A stretch of 64,000 bases of DNA from the NCBI GenBank assembly GCA_002682825.1, contig NOKP01000011.1:62420-126419 (forward strand). Direction: 5' to 3'. The stretch comes from Neonectria sp. B-13 (taxonomy: Eukaryota > Ascomycota > Sordariomycetes > Hypocreales > Nectriaceae). Below are positions 12,066 through 21,984 of the stretch, piece by piece (the stretch's first letter is position 1; the number at the start of each line of letters is the position of its first letter). The notes below the pieces were generated by a model. The model worked only from the letters and a program-made list of their open reading frames with translations. It was not told the origin of the DNA and did no database searches. The position numbers were made by a program, and so were the translations under genes.

Positions 12066-14368
12066 ATGCGTTCCCTCCGCGCAAACCGTCGACTTCCTTT
12101 GACGCCGCTACCTCGCCTCCTCTCTACTACTGCCTCTGCCCATGCTCCCTCTTCCTCATCTGCTGCTCCCAAACACACACCCATAAGCTCTGTGCTCATC
12201 GCCAATCGCGGCGAGATTGCCATCCGAATCAATCGCACTGCCGAGCGGCTCGGCATCCGCGCCACAACCGTCTACACAGATGTCGACGCTGGTAGCTGGC
12301 ATGCCTCGTCCGGCTTCCAGTCCCTAGCTCTCGGCCCTGCAAACGCCTACCTCGATGGCGAGAAGATCATTGCTCTGGCCAAGCAGAATGGCATCCAGGC
12401 ACTGCACCCCGGCTACGGCTTCCTATCCGAGAACTCCAAGTTTGCCGAGCGCTGCGAGGAGGAGGGGATTGTCTTCGTCGGCCCACCCGCTACGGCCATG
12501 GCCGACATGGGCCACAAGGGGAGGAGCAAGGAGATTATGACCGCTGCCAATGTCCCCTGTGTCCCGGGTTATCACGGAACGGAGCAGGGAGAACAAGAGT
12601 TGCTAGAGCATGCTAAGAAGGTCACTTTCCCTGTCCTACTCAAGAGTGTAAGAGGCGGTGGCGGCAAGGGCATGCGAATCGTCCTGACCGAGGACGAGTT
12701 TCTGGCGCAACTCAACAGTGCCAGAGCTGAGGCAAGAGCTTCCTTTGGCGAGGGCGGAGAAGTCATGCTTGTGGAAAAGTACATTATCCGCCCCAGACAC
12801 GTCGAGGTTCAAGTCTTTGCCGACAAGTGGGGAAACACCGTTGCCTTGGGCGAGCGAGACTGCAGTGTCCAGCGAAGACACCAGAAGATCTTGGAGGAGT
12901 CCCCAGCCCCTGATTTGGACGAGGTCACCCGGCAAGATCTCTGGACCAAGGCCAGGAAAGCCGCGTCGGCGGTTGGCTACGTGGGTGCCGGCACCGTGGA
13001 GTTCATTCTTGACAAGGACACCAACAAATTTTACTTTATGGAGATGAACACCCGACTGCAAGTCGAGCATCCCGTCACTGAGATGGTCACCGGCCTGGAT
13101 CTTGTGGAGTGGCAGTTCCGCGTCGCTGCCGGCGAGAAGCTGCCGCTAACACAAGAGGAGGTCGAGGTCCAGATGAAGCAGAGGGGAGCCGCTATCGAGG
13201 CACGAATCTATGCCGAGAACCCCGAAAAGGGATTTCTCCCAGATTCAGGCAAGCTGGTTCACGCATTCCTACCCCCTGACCTAATCAACGAGGACGTCCG
13301 TCTGGATTGGGGCTTCCGATCAGGTGCCACTATATCTGAGGCATACGACGGTATGATTGCCAAGCTTATCGTGCGAGGAGAGACTCGAGAACAAGCTATT
13401 GCCAAGATGGCGAGCGTTTTGCGCAAATATGAGATTGTTGGTGTCAGCACCAACGTCGAGTTCCTCAAACGCCTCTGCCAAACCGATGCGTTCATCGCTG
13501 GGGATGTTGAGACTGGCTTCATCGACAAGTGGAGAGATGAACTATTCAAGCCTAGGCACATCAAGAACGAGGTCTTCGCCCAGGCTGCGCTCGGCATGAT
13601 CAACTTTGAGATTCGAAACTCGCCACCTCACGGTCAGACCCTGGGCTTTGGCGAAGCCAACGCTATCGGCGAGCGAAAGCTGGCATTCAAGGTGTTGGAT
13701 GGTTACAGTGAGAAGGATGGTGAGATTGTAGAAGCCAGCGTCACACAGACAGGCCACAACCTGTACAATGTTGTTGTGTCCCGCCGAGGCGATGAGACGC
13801 CCGAAGTCTTCAACAACATCGCCTGCCAGCCCGAGGCTACCGGCGAGGTCATGAAGCTAGAGTCCTACTTCCCCTTGGAGCGAATCGAGTCATCCGTCGT
13901 GCCACAACCCACCGAAAATGACACAAAAGTCACCATCTTCCAGCATGGCATCAAGACAGATCTCGCTCTCCTGCCGCCCAAGTGGTATGAGAAGGCACTG
14001 GGGCTGAAAGAGGTGACTGCCTCTGTTGCAGCGCCGATGCCCTGCAAGATTCTCAGAAACGAGGTCGTAGAGGGGCAGACGGTGCAGAAGGGATCACCTC
14101 TTGTTGTGTAAGTCTCGGCATTGACACGCGGTGATATTTGTGCTAATGGGATGCTAGGATCGAGTCGATGAAGATGGAGACAGTCATCCGATCACCGCAG
14201 GACGGCGTAATCAAGAAGCTGGCTCACAAAGAAGGAGTAAGTCCAAGTACCCCAACGATCCATTGCGATGACGATCCTAACAAGGGCATTCATTAGGACA
14301 TTTGCAAAGCCGGGACCATTCTCGTCTTGTTTGAGGTTGAAGAGGGAGAAGCCAAAGAGGAATCGTAA
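12066..14368 (+). CDS. mccA: 3-methylcrotonyl-CoA carboxylase alpha (biotin-containing) subunit
   Basis: Exons 12066-14107, 14158-14236 and 14297-14368 encode 730 residues. The N-terminus is Arg/Ser/Leu-rich without acidic residues, as expected of a mitochondrial presequence. The biotin carboxylase domain follows, with VLIANRGEIAIRI, HPGYGFLSEN, the ATP-grasp glycine loop KSVRGGGGKGMRIV, ERDCSVQRRHQKILEE and FMEMNTRLQVEHPVTE. The last two small exons complete the biotin carboxyl carrier domain. The biotinyl-lysine is K686 in ESMKMET, directly after the first intron. The enzyme carboxylates 3-methylcrotonyl-CoA in mitochondrial leucine breakdown, together with a beta subunit not present in this window. 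In Aspergillus mccA is linked to ivdA and mccB; here the neighbours are unrelated. Length and single-biotin layout fit MCC better than pyruvate or acetyl-CoA carboxylase. Confidence 0.94.
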
Positions 14369-14689
14369 AATAAAGATTTGGGCACGGCGCCGTCAGAATG
14401 AATGGGTATGCATAAGCATGTACATTATCTGTATTGAATCGAATGTGAACCAGTACCTGATGATTCACCCAGGCTCTTCCTGAGAGCCAAAGTTTCCCTG
14501 CTGTTCTGTAGTCTTCACGCCGTCTAACTTGCGCGTCTTCCTGAAGTCCATTGTCCCGTATGAAGTATAAACGCCCAGCAATGCACTCCATCCATCCTTT
14601 GATCCTTCACATACAAACAAGAAAATAAACGAAAACACCATGGTTGACTCTTTGGTCGATCAGTTAGAAGAAAACGAATGCCCTGTCGA
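14369..14689. other. Convergent 3' intergenic region
   Basis: This 321-bp spacer lies between the MCC alpha stop and the amidoligase stop on the other strand. I see nothing beyond expected 3' UTR sequence. Confidence 0.55.
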
Positions 14690-15794
14690 TTACCTCGTGT
14701 GCATTTTACTGTACTCCTCGGGTAGGTAGCGGCCGAGCTTGGACTTCTTGGCCGCCTTGCGGAGCCGCGCCCACCAGCTCTGGAGACGTGGTTCGAAGTT
14801 GGAATCGCCCGGTTTGACGTAGGATGGAGGTTTGTGAATAAGATCCTGGGAGAGGGTCAGTATAGCCGTCTCAGAGCAATTTAATCGTGTCCACGACAAC
14901 TCACCTCCTGCATGGCTTGGGTGATGAAACCAAGAACAAAGGCCACCCACGCCAACGTGCCCTTGGTGTTGAGGAACTGATTCCCGCCGCGGAACTCTAC
15001 GGTGCCCGTACATCTTCCCGTCTTGGGATTCGGGAAGATGTTCTGAAAGTTCCATAGCACGTAGCGGTTCCCCTGCATGTAGAAGTACAGCTCGACCTCG
15101 GACGGGCTTGCCAGGATCTCGGCGGCGACCTGGGCCAGGGCGGTGGTGCTCTTCCCCCAGACGAGCGAGTTGTGCAGCCCGGATTCTTCGCTCTTGCTGT
15201 TCATCTTGCAGTACTGGTTCTCGCGACGGACCGGTGGCAGCATGGCGGCGATGAACTCCTCGTAGAAGATGGTGGCGAAGGCAATCTTCTTGAGCGTCCG
15301 CAGAGAGAACTTGTTGTTGAGGCTCACGGGTGTGACGTGGACGTGCCCGCCGCACGAGATGTCCCGTTGTGGGTTGAAGTGCACGTTCATGGCTTCCCAG
15401 AAGTCGCCGAGGATTTCGCTGACGTGCTGGGTGGTGTCGAGACGGGGGGAGACGACTTCCATGCAGACTGGAGCGAGTATCAAGTCAGTGGTCTGCTTCT
15501 TGAACCGTCTCGAGAAAGTGAAGCCGCGGATATAAGTGGACTCTCGAAGGAAAAAGACATACCAAAGGGACGAGGCCGCTTCAGCGAGCCATCTCGAGTG
15601 ACGAACCACTTCCCGCCGTAGTACTCGGGGTGCTTGCTGTACCGAGAGTTGTCATCATGCACAGCGTCGATGCCACGGTTCCGCAGCTTCTCGGCGAGCT
15701 GGCGGTACCAGTCGGCGTTGGTGAAGCTCTCACCGCCACCATACGGCCTCGCGACGGCCTCGATCTCGACGCCGAAGTTGTAGTGTCTGACCAT
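14690..15794 (-). CDS. Putative amidoligase (Amidoligase_2 type, COOH-NH2 ligase)
   Basis: Exons 15794-15563, 15467-14905 and 14845-14690 (introns 95 and 59 nt) encode 316 residues. Family signatures are FGVEIE at 7-12 (metal-binding glutamates), EVVSPRL at 81-87, CGGHVHVTP at 116-124 (paired histidines) and VEFRGGNQFLNTKGTLAW at 234-251. These match the fungal branch of predicted amidoligases, distant relatives of glutamine synthetase/gamma-glutamyl-cysteine ligase-type COOH-NH2 ligases. Such enzymes are predicted to use ATP to form an amide bond between a carboxylate and an amine; the substrate is not known. An in-frame upstream Met at 15887 would add 31 residues with a strongly hydrophobic stretch. 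I chose 15794 because the conserved domain starts immediately after it. The gene is divergent from a gamma-glutamylcyclotransferase-like gene 834 bp away, a suggestive partner. Confidence 0.85.
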
Positions 15795-16628
15795 GGTTTC
15801 TGCGACGACGGACTGTTCCCACGAAACTATCAAAGGCCAGAAAAGAAGAAAGCTATGTAAAACAATGATGACCGTATTGACGAGCAAACGGGTGAATTTG
15901 ACGGTGATATCTAAGGAAGTTCTGCTTCTATGAGACGTATCACATCGTACGCTTCCTCACTCGCCCTGCGTGCCTCGATTCGTCGCTGTTCCAGCAGTCA
16001 GCAGCTCGTCCTCATGACCTGTACGAATCCCAACGTGTCGTCCCAAGAAACAAATCGGAGTTGAGGCACACATGAGGCGGCACACATGCAATCTCAGTAA
16101 TTAGGCATGCGAGATTCCGTGGTCTCGCTTCTGCGGCCCCCCCGGAGACGGCATCCGGGCTGGTGGAGCCGGGCCCGTCTGGCGGTATGTCACCGCCCAA
16201 CCGGAGACGATGGCTCAAGCGACGGTGTAACGTTCTGGGACCTTTTTTTGAGGCTGGCGGATGACTCCTTGTCTGCCCAAAGGAGTTGTCCCGAACGTGG
16301 TGAGCACCAATTGGTCGCTGTGTCGGTCTGGAGGCGTCGTCCCTGGGCGCGTTTGCTGCCCAATTCATGCAGGGGTCGCATCCACTCCGCCTCATCACCG
16401 TCGAGTCTCGACATAGACAGACTCGGCGGCCTCATCCAAACGCCGCGAAGTCATGAGTCGAGGACTTTCTCTTTCCTCTCCTCCTAGCGCAAGCCAAATC
16501 CATCCACAATCTCCTCCGAGTACACACACCATTTGTCACCCGTTCTCTCACCCCCATTCCCAAGCCCCAAGCCCCAAACCCCGAGCCATCGGATGTCCGG
16601 AGGTTCGTGTCTCCGAGTGCTTCTCAAC
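15795..16628. promoter_or_regulatory. Divergent upstream region, amidoligase / cyclotransferase-like pair
   Basis: This head-to-head spacer of 834 bp probably carries both promoters. The end near 16500-16628 is C/A-rich leader-like sequence. No specific operator is recognised. Co-regulation of the two flanking genes is inference from arrangement only. Confidence 0.4.
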
Positions 16629-17666
16629 ATGGCCTCCGAGGCTATCGGGACGACCCCGGCCGACGGCCCCCGGCTTACCAAGTACTATTTTGCCTACGGG
16701 AGCAATCTCCACCTCCGGCAGATGAAGCGGCGATGTCCCGAGAGCAAGTTCATCGGGTGTGCGAGGCTGTCGCATCATCGCTGGCAGATCAACGAGCGCG
16801 GCTATGCCAATGTCGTCGAGGCTGAAGGCCAGTGGGTCGACGGGCTCGTGTACGAAATCGACGAGAAGGATGAGGCGCGGCTGGATATCAACGAGGGCGT
16901 CTCCAAGAATGCTTACACCAAGCGGTACATGACTGTCCTCCTCCACCGCGCCCAGTCTCCCTTATATCGTCGACCCACGGCTTGGATTGTCGACAAGGGC
17001 GGTCCGGCAAAGGTCCGTCAACTCGCCGACGATGAAGGGCACCAGCAGGTCGAGCACCCTCAGCACTTGCAGAAGGACGTCCTAGTGTACATCAGCCTCA
17101 ACTACATCATAGACAGCAAGCCCAAAGAGGAATATGTCAATCGCATCAACTTCGGTATCACCGATGCCAGAGCGCTCGGGGTTGGAAATGACTACATCAA
17201 CAACTGCATTCGACCATTCGTCCCACCAAATCAGAAGAGGCCTCTAAGCAAAAACAAGAAGACAGAAAAGTCTGGAGGCGCTGGAGGAGGAAGTGGAGGA
17301 GCGACCGGGCCAGGAAGATCAGGAGCGCCAAGAGGAGGATCAGCAGGATCAGGCCCTGTCAGAAGAGACCCGAGTCCAATGAACGAGAAGGACAGGCAAC
17401 CTTCTCAAGGAGTCAAACGTGGTGCTGCTCAGAGGTCTGGTACGCCCTCTCCGGCCCGGAGGACTCAAGCACCTCCTCGACTAGCTAATCCATCTCCTCA
17501 ACGCGCGCCGGCAGCAAACCTCCTCGTGGTTACCACCGAGAGAAGACGCGCACAGTCAGATGTTGGGGCGCCGGCGCCGGCGCTCCCACCCCGGCCGACT
17601 CGTCGGATGCGAAGCATTCCCGTTATTGTGGTCGATGAACGTCCTTGTTTTACCCGGTTGAGATGA
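16629..17666 (+). CDS. Gamma-glutamylcyclotransferase-like (AIG2/GGCT fold) protein with disordered tail
   Basis: An uninterrupted frame of 345 residues. The N-terminal domain carries the fold signature YFAYGSNL at 20-27, followed by RCPES, VVEAEGQWVDGLVYEID and LDINEG, where Glu89 sits where the GGCT catalytic glutamate is expected. Residues from about 205 to 345 form a Gly/Ser/Arg/Pro-rich low-complexity tail with no recognised domain. GGCT-fold enzymes cleave gamma-glutamyl-amines, releasing 5-oxoproline; AIG2-like members act on varied substrates. The ATG at 16629 is preferred because upstream in-frame Mets at 16533 and 16593 would add a Pro/Ser-rich segment unlike the family. The fold call is strong; the substrate is unknown. 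Its divergent neighbour is a predicted amidoligase, chemically the reverse type of reaction. Confidence 0.85.
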   Translation: MASEAIGTTPADGPRLTKYYFAYGSNLHLRQMKRRCPESKFIGCARLSHHRWQINERGYANVVEAEGQWVDGLVYEIDEKDEARLDINEGVSKNAYTKRYMTVLLHRAQSPLYRRPTAWIVDKGGPAKVRQLADDEGHQQVEHPQHLQKDVLVYISLNYIIDSKPKEEYVNRINFGITDARALGVGNDYINNCIRPFVPPNQKRPLSKNKKTEKSGGAGGGSGGATGPGRSGAPRGGSAGSGPVRRDPSPMNEKDRQPSQGVKRGAAQRSGTPSPARRTQAPPRLANPSPQRAPAANLLVVTTERRRAQSDVGAPAPALPPRPTRRMRSIPVIVVDERPCFTRLR

Positions 17667-17885
17667 AATGTCGACATTTGGATACCTATTCCCGACGCCG
17701 TAGCTCCTAAGTGAGATATGAATTTCTGAATCATTCTGGTGTTTCCGTCTCTATTGTTGCCTCCCTATTGCTGGCTTTCACTGACATACAATTCCATTCA
17801 AATAGTACAACTCCAAAGCATCGTGATTGTCACCTGGATCTTCCGGAGGTCGATGTTCCGGATCCAAAGGCCCCTAGGCACGAGT

Positions 17886-19331
17886 TCAGAGCTTGGAAAG
17901 GTGACCGGAATGTGCGGGCTTACTGTTTGGCCCTCTTCCAGGGCCCTGTGGAGATCCTGCGTTATCACACAGCCACTTGACCAGCGTTGGTCTCTGAGGG
18001 ATTTCTCCCTCGCCCTTGTTGACAAGAACAATTGGTTTTGAGATAGCCTTCAATGCTAGCTTCTTCCCACCCTCGACCCTTTCGACGAAGAGGCCAGGGC
18101 AAACATCGAATAGATATGAGACATCGCGGCGCGATGGCGAATCTTTGTTGGTGCCGGCAAGTTCAAGTATTAAGCCCCCGCTTGCGAGGTTGAAGCATTC
18201 GTAGACCTCTATTCTTGATGGTGCGGTGCGAGCAGGCCATTTCAGTGAGAAGATACTAGAGGCGAGGTGGAGGCGGTGGACAAGGTCTGCTGCAGGGTCT
18301 ATGATGTTTCGGCGGACGGAGGCATAGAGCTCCGCAGGAGGGGTTCTAGGAGTAAACATTGAGAGAAGAGACGTCAAGTCGTCGGCAACTAAGTGCAGGT
18401 GTCGTGTTCGCCGCGTTTTGAAGACAGGTTGGTTTGTCAATGCTGTGAGCGTCTCACTCCTCCATTCGCGACAGTGAGCAATGTCTACGAAGGTTAGTTT
18501 GTCTAAAAGCATATTCTTAGCCAAGGAGCCAAAGGTAAACATACCTCTTGGTAGCCGAGACATTGTGCTTTCAAGTTCGTCGATCCACATTAGAGTACCA
18601 TCGGCCTCAGTATCGTCGAGTGGGCAGTAGAAGGACTTGGAAAACAGGACAAGCCAAAGGTAGTTCATGATTACGCCGACGACATGATACTCATCAGATT
18701 GATCGACGCTGAGACACCGCCGAGATGGTTCTCTGAGGAGGCCAACGAACCGCGCTGCCTGCGAAGGAGCCAGGCGTACTGTCAATCGCCCTTGGTCCAG
18801 ATCCTCCAAAGCGCCCTTCAGTCGATTCTCAACCCATCGTTGGACATTGCCACACAAGCTCTTGTAGGCATCCCGCGCCTCTGCCTCAGTAATGTCGTTC
18901 CTCCGCGGCTGGAGGCGGAAAATCTGGTCCTTGGCGTCTTGCAGCTGCCTGGTTTTGGTTCTCATCTGGCTGCGAGCTTCGGCGAGTTGGTGTCGGGTGT
19001 CGGCAAGCTCCTTGTTGAGAATGTCTAGCCTTGAGGAAATCTGGTCATTTTGGGTTTCCTGGGACTCGATCTCCTGTTGGCGCGAATCCAACACGTCCTC
19101 AGTGAAGCGTCGCAGATTCATTTCGTTGGTGAGCTTGGTCTCGAGTGCCGCTTTTTCGGAAGAGAGTTCCTTAATCTTGAACTCATCGTCGCCCTCGCCT
19201 TTGTTGTTGCTCGTGCCCTGTGGTGTGGTGTCGATCTCTGGATCCATGCTTCTACCACGCCCTGTTTCCTGTGAGTCGTGTGATCTCGTTGCATCAACTG
19301 CCGTCGTGCTGGAGTCCAACGAGCTACCCAT
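17886..19331 (-). CDS. Unrecognised protein with N-terminal coiled coil
   Basis: I do not recognise this protein. The open frame runs from ATG 19331 to TAG at 17886, giving 481 residues if unspliced. A 60-nt segment at 18485-18544 has GTATGT at its start and ACTAACCTTCGTAG at its end, so it is probably an in-frame intron; removing it gives 461 residues. Residues about 52-145 are rich in Glu/Leu/Gln heptads (KELSSEKAALETKL, DILNKELADTRHQLAEARSQ) and should form a coiled coil. The rest looks globular, with no catalytic motif I can name. A further in-frame Met lies at 19406; the chosen Met starts the Ser/Thr/Asp-rich segment. The 3' end is only about 220 bp from that of the cyclotransferase-like gene. 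Confidence 0.72.
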   Translation of the reverse strand: MGSSLDSSTTAVDATRSHDSQETGRGRSMDPEIDTTPQGTSNNKGEGDDEFKIKELSSEKAALETKLTNEMNLRRFTEDVLDSRQQEIESQETQNDQISSRLDILNKELADTRHQLAEARSQMRTKTRQLQDAKDQIFRLQPRRNDITEAEARDAYKSLCGNVQRWVENRLKGALEDLDQGRLTVRLAPSQAARFVGLLREPSRRCLSVDQSDEYHVVGVIMNYLWLVLFSKSFYCPLDDTEADGTLMWIDELESTMSRLPRGMFTFGSLAKNMLLDKLTFVDIAHCREWRSETLTALTNQPVFKTRRTRHLHLVADDLTSLLSMFTPRTPPAELYASVRRNIIDPAADLVHRLHLASSIFSLKWPARTAPSRIEVYECFNLASGGLILELAGTNKDSPSRRDVSYLFDVCPGLFVERVEGGKKLALKAISKPIVLVNKGEGEIPQRPTLVKWLCDNAGSPQGPGRGPNSKPAHSGHLSKL

Positions 19332-19998
19332 ATTGCATCTAAAGGTAATCCACCCCCTCAAATGACGCTGCTTCGGCCTGCAGCGTTTCGAGGCCACGCC
19401 AGCCACATGGCCAGGTCTGAATGGGGTCTATGTCCCTCAGGTCGTGGTCGCCCGACAAAGGCCCAATTCCCAGCCTCGTCATTTGGTTGGACACTGGGTG
19501 CATTGTGATTAGGCGCCGGGTGCTGCAACCCAAAACATCCCAGCTGTGCGAGGTCGAAAAGTCGGTCTCACACAAACCGGATCCACTCCCCGGCGTCTCT
19601 CTGCATGCAGGGCCAAATGCACGGTGCTCCAGACTGATGAGCTGGTCACAATCCCTCCCAACGTCTGAGGCCCCTCCCTATGTCGCCCCGAGACTTGGAG
19701 TCGTGGCCCAACTTAATGCCACCGATACCAGGTCATCGGGTACACATGACAATTGATCCGGGGTTCGATGCTCTCCGCTGTCCCAAACTAACAAAGGCGA
19801 GATCGCTGCATCTTCCTCCGTTACAGCAGTGGCCCAGATAACGAGGCCCGTGTACTTCGTAGGCCGCGACACCTCCCGACAGTGCCGGGCTGACTTACTT
19901 GAATTCGCGTGCCGGCCGCCGGTACCACCACCGCGACACCGATATACATTGGTGAGGAAACGGCCACAACAAAGACACTCAGAACCCCAGCTGTTGTC
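19332..19998. promoter_or_regulatory. Divergent upstream region, coiled-coil gene / Hsp70-like gene
   Basis: A 667-bp head-to-head spacer with no supported gene. It must hold both promoters. An in-frame Met at 19909 could extend the Hsp70-like protein by 30 residues, but the ATPase motif begins right after the Met at 19999. Confidence 0.4.
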
Positions 19999-21984
19999 AT
20001 GAGCGACCGGAGGATCATCGTTTCCATTGACTTCGGGACGACCTACTCAGGTGTCGCTTGGGCAGAGACAACCCGAGTAAGTAATGCCATCGCATTTTGT
20101 GTGAGTTGGTGTACTAAGTTCATGTAGCCCGATGTTCAACATGTCGTCTCGAATTGGCCTTCTGTCGACTCCTTCAAGAGCAGCCCCAAGGTGCCCACCG
20201 AGCTTCGCAAAGTAGCTTCGGGATGGCAGTGGGGTTTCCAGATTCCCGAATCTGCCAAGAGAAGTAGATTCTTCAAGCTGTCCGTGTGCCGGCCTAGCCA
20301 GTCGAGGTGCCCCGGTCTAATCAGAACACATGAGTAGGAAACTAGATGAATCAGATACAACCACCAGAGATGGGGAGTCGGCCGTCGATTTGACCAAGAC
20401 ATACCTAACATGTCTCCACACACATTTTATCAGCGAACTTGAGAAACGGCTGTCGCCGAGCATCGTACAATCGACACCCATGGATTTTGTCGTAACTGTT
20501 CCGGCTATATGGTCACCCGCTGCCAAGCAGTCGACGGAGAGGGCTGCTGCAATCGCTGGCTTCTGCGGAAACCAAAGGATACAGCTCATATCCGAACCGG
20601 TATGTTAGAGGAGAGTGCAGAGAGTAACATCCCTGTTGACCAGTTTTCAGGAAGCAGCAGCTCTATACACTCTCAAGAACCTCAGTCCTTCCACTTTGAA
20701 AGTTGGTCGCAAATTTATTGTATGCGACGCCGGCGGTGGAACTGTTGACCTAATATCGTATGAAGTGACGCAAATCGGAAAGCTGGAAATGAAAGAGGTG
20801 ACAGAAGGCACAGGTGCGAAGTGTGGTTCGTCAATGTTGAATATGAGGTTCCGACGTCACCTCAAACAAACTCACGGAGACAGGTACTGGACTGATACGA
20901 GACTTGTGGCTGCTCTGAACGAGTTTGAATCGGTACGTGGCTGAGCAGCCTCCAACGTGATGGATTGGCTCATAAAATCGCAGTTCAAGAAGACCTTCTC
21001 TCCCAAAGGCGAGCCTCTCACTATCAAGGTTGACCCAAGCCTTGGTTTGAAACGCAACCGATACACTATGCCACAAAACGACATGAAGACCAAGATCTTT
21101 GAGCCCATCATGAAGGACGTGGTCTGCCTTGTGAAAGAGCAAATCTCAATGGCAGGTAACAAAGTCTCAGCTGTAGTCCTCGTCGGCGGCTTTGGACAAA
21201 GCAAATATCTGAAGTCCCAAGTGCGAGATGCCATAGGCAGCGGCACTGAAGTACTTCAGCCAGAGAATGGCTGGACTGCTGTGGTCAAAGGCGCCGCGAT
21301 ATATGGTCTTGGTCGGTATCAACCCGCTTTGAGTCACGTCACGGTCGCTTCTCGGGTGGCAAGGCGGTCATACGGGACGTGCTTGATGACCAAGTATGAC
21401 CTGATGAGGCATAATCCGAAGGAGGCGTGAGTCGTAAAATTCGCCTAGGTTGATTCAAGCTGACACAAAGCATAGGTTTTGGTCCGAGAAGGAGCAAGAG
21501 AACGTGGTCGTTGAGATGTGTTGGTTTATCCAAAAGGTAATAATCCCTAGTCTCCAAGGGTTCAACCGCTCACAAAGAATAGGGCGAGTCCTATCCCGAG
21601 GGGAAACCGTCGATCATAGAGTATCAGTGCGACGTCCCCGTAATGCTCGGTCACACGCCTCAGACCGAGATCGACATATACAGCAACGACGACGATGCGA
21701 AAGCACCAGTCCACTTCTCCGCCACCACTCGTCATATGGGAACTCTCTCTCTCAATTTGAACAAGATACCAATAGCAGTTTTGAGAAGGGCGAAGCAGAG
21801 GCGAATGGGTTGGCATCGATACTACTGCTTGAGCGGAGTCATTGAAGCCAGATATGGATCAGCCAACATCACATACACCATAAAACTTGGAGGTGAGCAG
21901 AACACCTTGCCGACAAGTTGCCAACCTATCTAACACACCCGCGCAGGAGTGACACATGATGCGCTTACCATACAGTACGAATAG
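19999..21984 (+). CDS. Hsp70-like ATPase (actin/Hsp70 fold, HSPA12-type fungal family)
   Basis: Eight exons are modelled: 19999-20076, 20128-20285, 20338-20599, 20651-20932, 20984-21426, 21476-21536, 21583-21892 and 21947-21984 (543 residues). Six of the seven introns are 46-54 nt with good signals. The second (20286-20337) needs a weak GTGCCG donor, but its 52-nt length, CTAAT branch and GAGTAG acceptor fit and it restores the frame. ATP-binding landmarks are IDFGTTYSG at 10-18 (phosphate 1), CDAGGGTVD at 191-199 (phosphate 2) and LVGGFGQSKYL at 326-336 (adenosine). The C-terminal part lacks a canonical Hsp70 substrate-binding domain. Such proteins form large, poorly characterised families in filamentous fungi; the function is unknown. 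If the weak intron is wrong, the locus carries a frameshift and would be a pseudogene. Confidence 0.8.

Noticed and set aside
16533..16628. Upstream in-frame Met extension of the cyclotransferase-like protein
   Set aside because: Adds a Pro/Ser-rich segment unlike the family. The sequence looks like a 5' leader.
19999..21984. Hsp70-like locus as a pseudogene with a frameshift
   Set aside because: A 52-nt intron with branch and acceptor signals restores the frame, and all ATP-binding motifs are intact. Kept as a gene with a caveat.
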